Origin: Pseudomonadota bacterium
Lineage (GTDB): Bacteria > Pseudomonadota > Alphaproteobacteria > Acetobacterales > Acetobacteraceae
Assembly: GCA_021805565.1 (NCBI GenBank)
Contig: JAJZFA010000011.1
Coordinates: 62,001-126,000 of the forward strand
DNA: 64,000 nt
Direction: 5' to 3'
The notes below the pieces were generated by a model, which searched no databases, had not been told where the DNA came from, and saw nothing but the letters and a program-made list of their open reading frames with translations. Made by a program: the position numbers and the translations under genes. Positions 1-8,082 of this stretch are shown here, piece by piece. Numbering within the stretch: position 1 is the first letter of the stretch; each line of letters opens with the position of its first letter.

Positions 1-1194
1 GCCCGCGGTTCGCAGCCTACCCAGTTCTTCGGCCGATAATCCCAGGCGCCCCTGGAAGATTTCCGTATTATGCGATCCCAGTTCCCGCCCCAGCCAGTTC
101 ACCTTGCCGGGCGTCTCGGTAAGGCGGGGCACGACGTTGGCAACCGCCAGTTCGCCCGCGCGAGGGTCGGTCAAGCGCAGGATATTCTCCCGCGCCGCGT
201 ATTGCGGATCCTCGAAGATTTCGTCGATGGCATAAACCGGCCCGCACGGAACCTGCGATCGTTCGCACGCCGCCATCAGGTCCGCTCGGTCCACCGTCGC
301 GGTCCACGCGCCAACCATTTCGTCCACCAGCGCCCGGTCCCGTTCCCGCGCCGCCAGGGTGCCCCAGCTTGACGTATCCGCCAGATCGGGGCGGCCCATG
401 GCATCGGCCAGCCGCGCGAAAATCTTGTCGTTGGTGCAGGCGATGGCGATCCAGCGATCGTCCTTGGTGGGGTAATGGCTGTGCGGCACCACGTTGACGG
501 TGCCCGGTCCCATACGCTGGCGGACGAAACCCTTATAGGCGAAAGCCGGGGCAAGTTCGTCCAGAATGCGGAAGATCGGCTCGTACAGGCCGATATCCAC
601 GATCTGTCCACGACCGGTTTTCTCACGCGCCTGCAACGCCAGCAGAGTGCCGAGCGCGCCGTATAGCCCGGCCATGTAGTCCGGGATTGTCGCCGATCCA
701 GGCGTTACCGGTGCTCGGTCGGGATACCCCGCCAGGAACGACAGCCCGCCGAACGCGTTGCCGATGCGGCCGAAGCCCGGCCGGTCCTTGTACGGCCCGG
801 TTTGGCCATAGCCGGAGATACGGACCATGATCAGCCTTGGATTGACCGCGCTGAGCACGTCGTAGCCAAGCCCCCAATTTTCCAGCGTGCCGGGCTGGAA
901 GTTCTCGACCAGGACATCGGATTCAGCGACAAGCCGTTTCAGCAGCCCGGCGCCGTCCGGTTTGCGCAAGTCCAGGGTGATGCAGCGTTTGTTGCGCGAT
1001 TCCGATAGCCACGGCAGCGAATCGCCGCATTCGGTCATCGTGCCGAAACGCCGGGTAGCGTCGCCCACAACAGGCAGTTCGATCTTGATGACGTCGGCAC
1101 CGAACTCGCCCAGTTGAGTGGCGCAGAACGGTCCCGCCAGAAAGGTGGACACATCCAGCACCTTGCAGCCCTGTAGCGCCTGCACGTCGATCAT
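1..1194 (-). CDS. CaiB/BaiF family CoA-transferase (3' end cut by window edge)
   Basis: Family III CoA-transferases move CoA between carboxylic acids in the cytoplasm. The 398 codons present open with MIDVQALQGCKVLDVST and show the family's N-terminal nucleotide-fold motifs, including FGADVIKIELP. The expected catalytic Asp is at about residue 172, in IPDYMAGLYGALG. The frame stays open to base 1, ending ELGRLRTAG, which is what the last residues of such proteins usually look like, so only a few codons are probably missing. The ATG overlaps the TGA of the upstream lyase gene (ATGA), so translation is coupled. It is the last visible gene of a five-gene operon, where it presumably activates or recycles the substrate as a CoA ester. 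The acyl substrate cannot be read from sequence. Confidence 0.9.
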   Translation of the reverse strand, partial: MIDVQALQGCKVLDVSTFLAGPFCATQLGEFGADVIKIELPVVGDATRRFGTMTECGDSLPWLSESRNKRCITLDLRKPDGAGLLKRLVAESDVLVENFQPGTLENWGLGYDVLSAVNPRLIMVRISGYGQTGPYKDRPGFGRIGNAFGGLSFLAGYPDRAPVTPGSATIPDYMAGLYGALGTLLALQAREKTGRGQIVDIGLYEPIFRILDELAPAFAYKGFVRQRMGPGTVNVVPHSHYPTKDDRWIAIACTNDKIFARLADAMGRPDLADTSSWGTLAARERDRALVDEMVGAWTATVDRADLMAACERSQVPCGPVYAIDEIFEDPQYAARENILRLTDPRAGELAVANVVPRLTETPGKVNWLGRELGSHNTEIFQGRLGLSAEELGRLRTAG

Positions 1195-2036
1195 CGGACG
1201 GACTCCAGCACCCTGCGGGCGCGTTGCACAATGGGGTAGTCGATGAACTGACCCTCCAACTGGATCGATGCCAGGCCTTTTGCCTCGGCTTCCCCGAACG
1301 CCGCGACGATACGGTGCGCGTGCGCGACGGCGGCCTCGTCGGGGGTGAAAGCGGCGTTCGCCGGAGCGATCTGATCGGGATGGATGCACATCTTGCCCTG
1401 AAAGCCCAACGCCGCCGCATGCTTCGCCGAGGCAATAAATCCCTCCATATCGCGCAAATCGGCCCAGACCGTATCCAGCGGCGGTTCCATCCCCGCCGCT
1501 CGGGACTGCATGACGCAGGCCGACCGGTAGGGCAGCAGTTCGGCTTCCGACCGCGTCCAGACCATGCCTATGTCCAGGGTGAAATCGCCCGCACCGAACG
1601 CCAGACGTTTCACCCTCGTGCCGGACCGGCAAACGCGGGCCAGATTGGCGATGCCCAAAGCGGTTTCGACGATGGGGATCAGGTCGATGCCACCAACGGG
1701 AAGGCCACGTTCGCGTTCCAGATTGCCGATCAGCCACTCGGCGGTGCGCAACTCGTGCGCGTGTTCCACTTTCGGTAAAACAATGCCATCCAAGCCGGAC
1801 AGGACGACCGCGGCGATGTCGCCATGGCACCATTCGGTGGTCAGGCCATTGACGCGAACGTAAAGCTTTCCCGCACGCGGCTGTCCGAATGTCGCGGCAA
1901 CCATCGCCCGCGTCGCGGATTTTTCCGATACCGCCACGGCGTCTTCCAGGTCGAGTATGGCGCCCCCGGCGGGCAGGCTCAGCGCTTTTTCGGTCCGGCG
2001 GGGATGGTTGCCGGGGGCGAACAGAAGGGTTTTCAT
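1191..2036 (-). CDS. HpcH/HpaI aldolase / CitE-like acyl-CoA lyase
   Basis: This 281-residue protein belongs to the citrate lyase beta-subunit/malyl-CoA lyase family, Mg-dependent TIM barrels that make or break beta-hydroxyacyl-CoA or citramalyl-type C-C bonds. Family hallmarks are visible: LLFAPGNHPRRTEKAL near the N-terminus, ILDLEDAV (about 27-34), the metal-ligand region IPIVETALG (about 120-128) and GKMCIHPDQI (about 214-223). It lacks the extra domains of citrate lyase complexes, so it is a stand-alone lyase. Its ATG overlaps the stop of the monooxygenase gene, and its stop overlaps the CoA-transferase start. Context suggests cleavage of a CoA thioester made by that transferase. (S)-citramalyl-CoA or malyl-CoA type substrates are possible but unproven. 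Confidence 0.88.
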   Translation of the reverse strand: MKTLLFAPGNHPRRTEKALSLPAGGAILDLEDAVAVSEKSATRAMVAATFGQPRAGKLYVRVNGLTTEWCHGDIAAVVLSGLDGIVLPKVEHAHELRTAEWLIGNLERERGLPVGGIDLIPIVETALGIANLARVCRSGTRVKRLAFGAGDFTLDIGMVWTRSEAELLPYRSACVMQSRAAGMEPPLDTVWADLRDMEGFIASAKHAAALGFQGKMCIHPDQIAPANAAFTPDEAAVAHAHRIVAAFGEAEAKGLASIQLEGQFIDYPIVQRARRVLESVR

Positions 2037-3397
2037 TCGGCTGCCTTTCGCCCGTTGTGCCAGTCCGATGCGCGCGGAATGGGAAGACCCAGATTTTCGC
2101 GCAGCGTGTTGCCGCGATACTCTTTCTGGAACAGGCCGCGATGTTGCAGTTCCGGCACAAGCAGGCGCACGACATCCTCATAGGCGCCCGGCATATGGGT
2201 CGCGGCCAAAACGAAACCGTCGCAGGCCGGGGCGACGAACCATTCCTCCATCTGGTCGGCAACCGATTTCGGAGTGCCGCAAAACACCTTGTGTTCGGCG
2301 ATGGTACCACGCCCGGACACTTCGACGAAATCGCGTACGGTCGGGTTTTTCTTACCGGAATACCGCACCACCCGTTCGCGGAAACCATGCCAGGAAAAGC
2401 CGGCGAGTTCCTCGTCGCTGAACGGTTCGTCGTAGCCCTTGGCGCCGAAATCGTAGTTCAGCACTTCCGAAATCAGCACAAGTGCATCGACGGGTTTCTT
2501 CGACGCGTCGATGATGGCACGCTTTTCCAATGCCGCGTCTTCGGATTCGGCAACGATGACATAGCAGGCGGGCGCGATTTGTACCAGCGCCGGGTCGCGA
2601 CCGGCGGCGGCAATGGCGCTTTTGAACGCCGCGTATTGCTGCTTACCCGCTTCCAGATCGTGGTAGATCACGAACACCAACTCGGCCCACCGCGCGGCGA
2701 AAGACTGGCCGCGTCCGGACTGGCCGGCCTGGATCAGGACGGGATGCCCCTGAGGGGACCTCGGCACGCTGAACGGACCGCGCGACTTGAAATATTGTCC
2801 CACGTGATCCAGCCGGTGAACCTTGGCGGGATCGGCGAACAAACCGTTCTTGTCGAGGATCAGCGCGTCGTCTTCCCACGTGTTCCAATGGCCCATGACC
2901 ACGTCCATGAATTCATCGGCCCGGTCGTACCTTGCATCGTGTTCCATGTGTTCGGCGGCGCCGAAATTCAGGGCCTCCGCACTGTTGAGCGATGTAACGA
3001 TATTCCACGCCACGCGGCCCTTCAGCATCAGGTCCATGGTCGCGAACACCCGAGCGACGTGAAACGGTTCATAGTAAGTGGTGGAATATGTCGTTCCCAG
3101 GCCCAGCTTCGATGTCGCCATCCCCATGGCCATCAGGATGGTGGATGGGTCCATTTTGACCGCGCGCACGCCGCCGCTAACCGCCTCGGCATGGTGGCCG
3201 GTGTAAAGGTCCGGCAAGGCAAGGCGGTCGTCGAAGAACGCCAGATGGATCTTGCCATCTTCCAGCGTGCGGGCGATGCGCTGATAGTATTCCGGAGTGG
3301 TGAAATCCAGCATCGTCGATGGATGCCGCCACGAACCGGGCAGGTTGGAACAATTCTGCGCCTGCAAGAAGGCAACCAGGGTCATCATGCGGTTCAT
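2033..3397 (-). CDS. NtaA/SnaA/DszA-type FMNH2-dependent monooxygenase (LLM class)
   Basis: A 454-residue luciferase-like monooxygenase of the NtaA/SnaA/DszA/MsuD subgroup, which uses reduced FMN supplied by a separate reductase to hydroxylate or cleave C-N or C-S bonds. Visible marks are the N-terminal LVAFLQAQNCSNLPGSWRHP strand, SSTYYEPFHVARVFATMDLM-like flavin-fold segments, GRVAWNIVTS (about 126-135) and the PVLIQAGQSGRGQSFAA phosphate-binding loop typical of this subgroup. No flavin reductase gene is adjacent, so reduced FMN must come from elsewhere. It is the third gene of the minus-strand operon, separated by 15 bp from the DUF4387 gene and overlapping the lyase by 4 nt. The substrate is unknown. 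Confidence 0.88.
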   Translation of the reverse strand: MNRMMTLVAFLQAQNCSNLPGSWRHPSTMLDFTTPEYYQRIARTLEDGKIHLAFFDDRLALPDLYTGHHAEAVSGGVRAVKMDPSTILMAMGMATSKLGLGTTYSTTYYEPFHVARVFATMDLMLKGRVAWNIVTSLNSAEALNFGAAEHMEHDARYDRADEFMDVVMGHWNTWEDDALILDKNGLFADPAKVHRLDHVGQYFKSRGPFSVPRSPQGHPVLIQAGQSGRGQSFAARWAELVFVIYHDLEAGKQQYAAFKSAIAAAGRDPALVQIAPACYVIVAESEDAALEKRAIIDASKKPVDALVLISEVLNYDFGAKGYDEPFSDEELAGFSWHGFRERVVRYSGKKNPTVRDFVEVSGRGTIAEHKVFCGTPKSVADQMEEWFVAPACDGFVLAATHMPGAYEDVVRLLVPELQHRGLFQKEYRGNTLRENLGLPIPRASDWHNGRKAAE

Positions 3398-3412
3398 CGG
3401 GTCGTCTCGCTT

Positions 3413-3724
3413 TCAGATCGGAAGATCGACATCCAGCAGCGGCGCGTGCTGCTGGCAGCCATAAACATCGGTGTCGCCAAAATCTCCCGCCGGGACCAGG
3501 CGGGGGAACGTCGCCTTGAACGCGAACGCGGCGGCATACGGCGTAAACAGGACATGCTGTTCGGCAACGCTGTAAAGTCGGGCAAACAACCCGGCGCACA
3601 GCACGCCGGTCTCCTCCACGCGCTGGAATGTCGCGGCATCGCCGAATACGACATCGACCGTCAGGTCGAACGGGCCCGCGTTCTTGCTTTTGCAGACCTT
3701 CGCCAAATCCTTGATTAGTGCCAT
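3413..3724 (-). CDS. DUF4387 family protein
   Basis: A 103-residue protein starting MALIKDLAKVCKSKNAGPF, a recognisable DUF4387 opening. Members are small ferredoxin-fold-like partners that occur next to, or fused to, AtuA-type (DUF1446) proteins, presumably as the second component of one enzyme. The ATG lies one base after the AtuA stop, so the two are certainly co-translated. A longer in-frame extension upstream would run inside the AtuA gene and is not needed. No catalytic residues can be assigned. The function is inferred only from the fixed partnership and the operon. Confidence 0.85.
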   Translation of the reverse strand: MALIKDLAKVCKSKNAGPFDLTVDVVFGDAATFQRVEETGVLCAGLFARLYSVAEQHVLFTPYAAAFAFKATFPRLVPAGDFGDTDVYGCQQHAPLLDVDLPI

Positions 3725-3725
3725 A

Positions 3726-5093
3726 TCATAACGTCTCGTAATGAATCGGGAATGGCTCCAGCGGGTCGTCCAGTTCGGCGACGTGATAGATGCTGAACCG
3801 GTAAACCGGCCCAACCTCGATATCCGACGGCGAGAACGGGAAGGCCATGTTGCCCTCGCGGCACAAACGGCCGGGGAAATCGGTGTGCAGCATGTTGGTG
3901 CGGGCCATGCCCAGCACGGCGCTGGCCATGTCCTGACTGTGCGCCGAAACGACTTCCAGCACAAAACCCAACTCGTGCGACGCGGCATCGCGCACCGGTT
4001 CGCGTCCGGCCATCACGCCATCGCGGCCGTAGATACGAATGCCAAGCTGGTAACTGCCGGGACCGGCCCCGAATGCCGCCGCCTTGGCAGCGACTTCGTT
4101 GCGGACACTATCGATGAAGTCGTCGAGACGGCCGATCAGCAGCGGATCGCGGGTGCCGCAGACACAGATGGACCGGTATCCGGCCAGTTCCACGCCTTCC
4201 AGCTTCACCGTATATTGCGCGGCCGGGTTCCACCGCATGCCAGAAATGCGCACCGCCCGGTCGCTGACGGCGTCGAACCGGCAGTCCGACGTATCCAGCA
4301 TCCCGCCCGGTTCGATGTGGTGGACCGGACTGCTGTTTTCATGCAGCGAATGATTGGCGACCGAAAGCGGGGTGCAGTGCCGAACGGGATTAGTGGGTTC
4401 GCATTCGACATGATCGTCGCGTACCGTGACCATCAGGCAGTCGTGACCCTTGGGGACCGACGGCGTGGCGCCGCATTCCAGCATCTTGCCGGCATACCAC
4501 GCCGGCGCGGGGGGCAAACCCGCACGCATGGCCGCCGCGGCCCAGGGCGCCGGATCGCTCGTCCGGCCCGCCAGCACAACCTGGGCGCCCGCCTCCAGCG
4601 CCGCGATGAACGGCTCCGGCCCCATCATCCCGACAATGCGGGCCGACCGGCCGATTGTTTCGTCCGTCAGCGCCGGCTGCCGGGCGAGCGGCTTCACACG
4701 GCTCGCCGCCACACGCCGCTTGACGCTGTCCTTGTCCTGTTCGGCATCGATCGTCGCCATTTTGAAATGCAGCCCGTCCTGCCGGGCGATGTCGCGCGCC
4801 ATGCCCGCCACAAGATCTAAATGCGGCGCCCCGCCGGCCCCGCCGCAGGTGCCGATCATGAGCGGAATGCCGGCCCGCACCGCCGCGTTCAGCATCAGCC
4901 GCAGGTCGCGCCGTATCGCGATGGGCGAGCAGAACGGCTTGCCCGACCCCAGATAATGCGGGCCGGGATCGACACTGCCGCCATCGGCGCCGATGACATG
5001 CGGATGACGGTCCATACCGGCCTTCAACGAGGCTTCGGGGAACCCGTAGCCAAGGATCGCGGTCGTGGACAGCATGCGGATTTCCGTGCTCAC
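3726..5093 (-). CDS. AtuA-type (DUF1446) acyclic terpene utilisation family protein
   Basis: About 455 residues of the AtuA/DUF1446 family, named after a gene of the citronellol/geraniol catabolic cluster. These proteins are associated with CoA-dependent degradation of branched or unusual acids. Clear motifs are GYGFPEASL, VIGADGGSVDPGPHYLGSG (about 27-45) and IGTCGGAGGAPHLDLV (about 75-90). I chose the GTG at 5093 because AGGA lies eight bases upstream. The ATG at 5075, six codons in, with GGAAA upstream, is equally close to homologue starts. The open frame reaches 5303, but that extension is poor in family sequence. First gene of the operon with DUF4387. Hydratase-like activity on an acyl-CoA is an inference, not seen. 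Confidence 0.82.
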   Translation of the reverse strand: MSTEIRMLSTTAILGYGFPEASLKAGMDRHPHVIGADGGSVDPGPHYLGSGKPFCSPIAIRRDLRLMLNAAVRAGIPLMIGTCGGAGGAPHLDLVAGMARDIARQDGLHFKMATIDAEQDKDSVKRRVAASRVKPLARQPALTDETIGRSARIVGMMGPEPFIAALEAGAQVVLAGRTSDPAPWAAAAMRAGLPPAPAWYAGKMLECGATPSVPKGHDCLMVTVRDDHVECEPTNPVRHCTPLSVANHSLHENSSPVHHIEPGGMLDTSDCRFDAVSDRAVRISGMRWNPAAQYTVKLEGVELAGYRSICVCGTRDPLLIGRLDDFIDSVRNEVAAKAAAFGAGPGSYQLGIRIYGRDGVMAGREPVRDAASHELGFVLEVVSAHSQDMASAVLGMARTNMLHTDFPGRLCREGNMAFPFSPSDIEVGPVYRFSIYHVAELDDPLEPFPIHYETL

Positions 5094-5189
5094 GCGGTTT
5101 GTCCTGCGGTTGCGGATGGCATCGTTCGTCTCCTCGTCCGAAGGGAATGCACCGATCGCGCCGGCCGGGCAAGCATCGGCCCAGGGTAA

Positions 5190-5237
5190 TACCAGCCGTC
5201 GGAAAGGATGACTTCCCATCCTTTCCGCCGGCTGGTA
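5190..5237. repeat. 48-bp palindromic element, copy A
   Basis: Two 20-nt arms (5190-5209 and 5218-5237) are complementary at 19 of 20 positions around an 8-nt loop. The arms run from TACCAGCCG to GGAAAGGAT and back. A near-identical element sits at 33114-33161 with different loop bases. It lies in the gap between the AtuA-type gene start and tspO, so it would be in the 5' region of both or outside both transcripts. It looks like a REP-like dispersed intergenic palindrome. No protein is encoded here. Confidence 0.8.
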
Positions 5238-5281
5238 CCGCGCGCCGGGTTGGAGGGCGGCGGCGCGCCAAAAAAAGACCG

Positions 5282-5336
5282 ATACCAAGCCGCGCCGGCC
5301 CATTCTTCATGGGCCGGCCTTTAAGCGGGTCGGTAT
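5282..5336. repeat. Second, longer palindrome beside copy A
   Basis: A perfect 10-bp inner stem (GCCGGCCCAT at 5294-5303 with ATGGGCCGGC at 5309-5318) has a 5-nt loop. It is flanked by outer arms ATACCAAGCCGC (5282-5293) and a right side ending GGTCGGTAT, which pair at 10 of 12 positions after a 6-nt bulge. The outer ends (ATACCA and GGTAT) resemble those of the neighbouring 48-bp palindrome, but the core differs. It lies 44 bp from that element and 107 bp before the tspO start. Confidence 0.6.
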
Positions 5337-5443
5337 AACGCGGCAGGCAAATTGTCAGCGGGCGAATCATAAAGCGGTGAAAGCCGGCGAACCGCCGTGC
5401 GCCGCGACGCGTTCGATATCCATCAATGTTCGGGCACCGCATC

Positions 5444-5917
5444 ATGGATAAATCCACAGCCGCTTTTGTCAGCATCGCCTCGGTCGCCGCCGCCGCGCTG
5501 ATCGGCAGCAGTTACGGACCACAACGCCCGCGGGAGGCAAAATGGTACGCGATGTTGCGGAAGCCGTCGTTTACTCCGCCGGGACCGGCGATCGGGATTG
5601 CCTGGGGGGTGTTGGAAACGCTGCTGTGCGTAACGGGATACCGGCTGCTGACCGGGCCGGCCGGCCCTAACCGCACCGGCGCCTTAACGGGATGGTCCGC
5701 GACGCTCGCGTGCCTGGCCGGTTTCATGCCGGTGTTTTTCGGCGGCAAACGCCTCGACGCCGGCACGGCCGTCGCGGGCGCGATGTTCGCCTCGGCGTCG
5801 GCCACCGCCGTTACGGCGTCGCATGAGGATACGGTGGCGGCGGTTGCGATGGTGCCGCTGGTCGCGTGGACCGCCTTCGCGCTGGTGCTGAGCGAGGAAA
5901 TCTGGCGCCGGAATTAG
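5444..5917 (+). CDS. tspO: TspO/MBR family protein (tryptophan-rich sensory protein)
   Basis: A 157-residue polytopic membrane protein of the TspO/peripheral benzodiazepine receptor family, which binds tetrapyrroles and related hydrophobic ligands. The conserved W-Y-x-x-L-x-K-P-S-F-x-P-P loop is present (WYAMLRKPSFTPPG, about 36-49), followed by the GIAWGVLETLL helix. The later aromatic-rich parts are weaker than in textbook members. An in-frame ATG at 5426 would add six residues, and neither start has a strong ribosome site. The stop codon TAG overlaps by two bases the TAA of the convergent MFS gene. Confidence 0.8.
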   Translation: MDKSTAAFVSIASVAAAALIGSSYGPQRPREAKWYAMLRKPSFTPPGPAIGIAWGVLETLLCVTGYRLLTGPAGPNRTGALTGWSATLACLAGFMPVFFGGKRLDAGTAVAGAMFASASATAVTASHEDTVAAVAMVPLVAWTAFALVLSEEIWRRN

Positions 5918-7164
5918 TTCGGCGGTTCCGGCCGCGACCGGGGGTCTTCCCGCACGAACAGGATGCAGATCGCCGCCACGACAGGACCTGCGGCCAGTGT
6001 GGCGAAAGCCGCCTGGAAGGACCCGGTCGATTGGAAGACCGCGCCGACAACCACGGGCACGATAACGCTGCCAAGCTGCCAGAACGCGCCCAGAATCCCC
6101 GCCGCCGATCCGGCCAAAACCGGCCCCGACGTCTCGGCCACCATCGCCGCGAGCAGGGGGCTGTAAAGAAAGGCGCCCAGCCCCACGAACGGAGCGGCGA
6201 GTTCGAACGCGGCCTTGCCGGTGAGCCGCCCGAACACCGTCAGCATGACGGCAAACAGAACGAATGTCGCAAACGTCAGCCATTTTCCGCGGCCGCCGGA
6301 CCAGTCCGATAACAGGCCGATCGCCGGTTTGCCGATAATGGCCGCGATGCCGGCCAGCGACACGATAAATCCCGCTTCCACGTCGGACAATCCGCGGCCT
6401 TTTACCATCAGCGCGTTGGCCCAGAACGCGAATCCCCAGGTGCCCCACAACGCCGCGAATCCGGTCAGGCCGAGCAGCCACAGGTTGCGGTTGCGCAGCA
6501 ATGGACGCAGGGACAGGACGGGGCGGACAGCTTGGGTCGCGCCGGGCGGCCGGTCGCGCAGCAGCAGGAAGGCCAGACCGCCAACCGCGATCGTTGCCGA
6601 TCCCAGCACGCGATAAACCCCTTGCCAGCCGATCGCCGCGGCCAGCGACGGCACCACGGCATTGGTCGCCGTCACGCCCAGAGACGATGCCATCATCAGG
6701 ATTCCCATCGCCCGGCCCCGGCTGGTTCGATCGAACCAGGCGACGATCAGCTTGATGCAGCAGGCGTAATCCGCTCCCGCCGCCAGTCCCATCAGTCCCT
6801 GGACGACAAGTCCGAATGCAATGCTGGCGGTAAAGCTAAACGCGATCGTGGCCAGGCCGAGCGCCAGCATGGACATGCCGAGCGTGGTCCGGCCGCCGAT
6901 CCGATCGCTGATGATGCCGCCAATCGCGTTGCTGGCCACGTACCCGGCGTAGAACGCGGTGACGAAAATTCCCAGTGCCGCAATGGGTAAACCGAGCGAA
7001 GCACCGGCTGGGACGGCGACGTTTGCCCAGGTGAGGCGATCGATGAAGCTCAGCAGGAAACTCAGCCACGCGATAAACAGGATGACCCAGCGATAGCCCA
7101 TTGGGGCAGGCGGCGTCGCTCTGCCGCGGGACACGACAGGCGGATGGAGCTGAGAAAGTGGCAT
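5914..7164 (-). CDS. MFS transporter (organic-anion/ACS-like)
   Basis: A 416-residue major facilitator with the usual alternation of hydrophobic segments and the loop-2 motif G-x-x-x-D-R-x-G-G-R (GGIISDRIGGRTTLG, about 82-96), then FDRTSRGRAMGI before the sixth segment. Sequence such as SFIDRLTWANVAVP near the first segment resembles organic-acid or sugar-acid symporters. The ATG at 7164 has little Shine-Dalgarno sequence. An internal ATG (MGYRWVIL, 7101) starts directly at the first membrane helix and may be the true start. It is divergent from the SDR-amidase operon, so it may import that pathway's substrate. The substrate is unknown. Confidence 0.82.
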   Translation of the reverse strand: MPLSQLHPPVVSRGRATPPAPMGYRWVILFIAWLSFLLSFIDRLTWANVAVPAGASLGLPIAALGIFVTAFYAGYVASNAIGGIISDRIGGRTTLGMSMLALGLATIAFSFTASIAFGLVVQGLMGLAAGADYACCIKLIVAWFDRTSRGRAMGILMMASSLGVTATNAVVPSLAAAIGWQGVYRVLGSATIAVGGLAFLLLRDRPPGATQAVRPVLSLRPLLRNRNLWLLGLTGFAALWGTWGFAFWANALMVKGRGLSDVEAGFIVSLAGIAAIIGKPAIGLLSDWSGGRGKWLTFATFVLFAVMLTVFGRLTGKAAFELAAPFVGLGAFLYSPLLAAMVAETSGPVLAGSAAGILGAFWQLGSVIVPVVVGAVFQSTGSFQAAFATLAAGPVVAAICILFVREDPRSRPEPPN

Positions 7165-7307
7165 GAGATAGACCGTTGCTTGTTCCGCGCCGTCGTGGAG
7201 GACGTTTACCCCGCGACAGACCCGGCGCCTACCGGCCGCGCGACCGGCCCCATCTTGTTTTGAACGCCGGTCCGGCCTTCACTGTGCCGGACACCGAGGA
7301 GAACCGC

Positions 7308-8036
7308 ATGCCAGACCGTTTCGCAGGACGCACCGCTATCGTGACGGGCGGCGTGTCCGGTATCGGCGCCGGGGTTGCCCGCCGCCTCGCCGCCGAGGGG
7401 GCGGCGCTGAGCCTTTGGGACATGGACGCGGCGGGTTTGGCGCGATCGGGCGCGGCGCATACCGTGACACTGGATATCGCCGATCCGGATGCGGTCCATC
7501 GCGCGGCGGAAGCCAGCGCCGCCGCGCTGGGGAAAATCGATATCCTGGTGACCTCGGCCGGTGTGACCGGCCCCAATCATCCAACCTGGGACTATCCTGT
7601 CGCGGCCTGGGACAAGGTGATCGATATCAACCTGAAGGGCGTGTTTTACTGCTGCCACGCGGTGGTGCCATTCATGCGGGCCAATTCGTACGGCCGCATC
7701 GTCAACATCGCCTCAATCGCCGGCAAGGAAGGCAATCCTAACGCATCGGCCTATTCGGCGTCGAAGGCCGGCGTTATCGGGCTGACGAAATCGCTGGGTA
7801 AGGAACTGGCCACGACCGGAATCCGCGTCAACTGCGTTACTCCCGCCGCGGTGAAAACGCCGCTGTTCGAGCAGATGACCCAAGAGCAAATCGACTGGAT
7901 GCTGTCGAAAATCCCCATCGGGCGTTTCGGCACGATCGATGAGGTGGCGTCGCTGATCCTTTGGCTGGCCAGCGAGGAATGCGGCTTTTCGACCGGCGCG
8001 GTGTTCGATATTTCCGGCGGCCGCGCAACCTACTGA
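7308..8036 (+). CDS. SDR family NAD(P)-dependent oxidoreductase
   Basis: A 242-residue classical short-chain dehydrogenase/reductase. It has the cofactor motif TGGVSGIG (about 13-20), the NNAG-equivalent region LVTSAGVTG (about 83-91), and the catalytic Ser-Tyr-Lys as NIASIAGKEGN followed by YSASKAG (about 146-152). The start has a strong GAGGAG six bases upstream. Acidic residues after the second strand (SLWDMDA) suggest NAD over NADP. It is followed 46 bp later by an amidase and then marC on the same strand. The substrate alcohol or ketone is unknown. Confidence 0.9.
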   Translation: MPDRFAGRTAIVTGGVSGIGAGVARRLAAEGAALSLWDMDAAGLARSGAAHTVTLDIADPDAVHRAAEASAAALGKIDILVTSAGVTGPNHPTWDYPVAAWDKVIDINLKGVFYCCHAVVPFMRANSYGRIVNIASIAGKEGNPNASAYSASKAGVIGLTKSLGKELATTGIRVNCVTPAAVKTPLFEQMTQEQIDWMLSKIPIGRFGTIDEVASLILWLASEECGFSTGAVFDISGGRATY

Positions 8037-8082
8037 ACCGCTTCGCCCGCCCATCCCATCGACCCGCAGGAGACAATATCGG

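Noticed and set aside
1889-3718. 609-codon open frame on the plus strand
   Set aside because: It lies wholly antisense to the monooxygenase, lyase and DUF4387 genes. High GC leaves long open antisense frames; it is rich in Arg/His and has no domain.
5094-5303. 70-residue N-terminal extension of the AtuA-type protein
   Set aside because: It reads through both palindromes or their edge, lacks family sequence, and a better ribosome site exists at the GTG at 5093.
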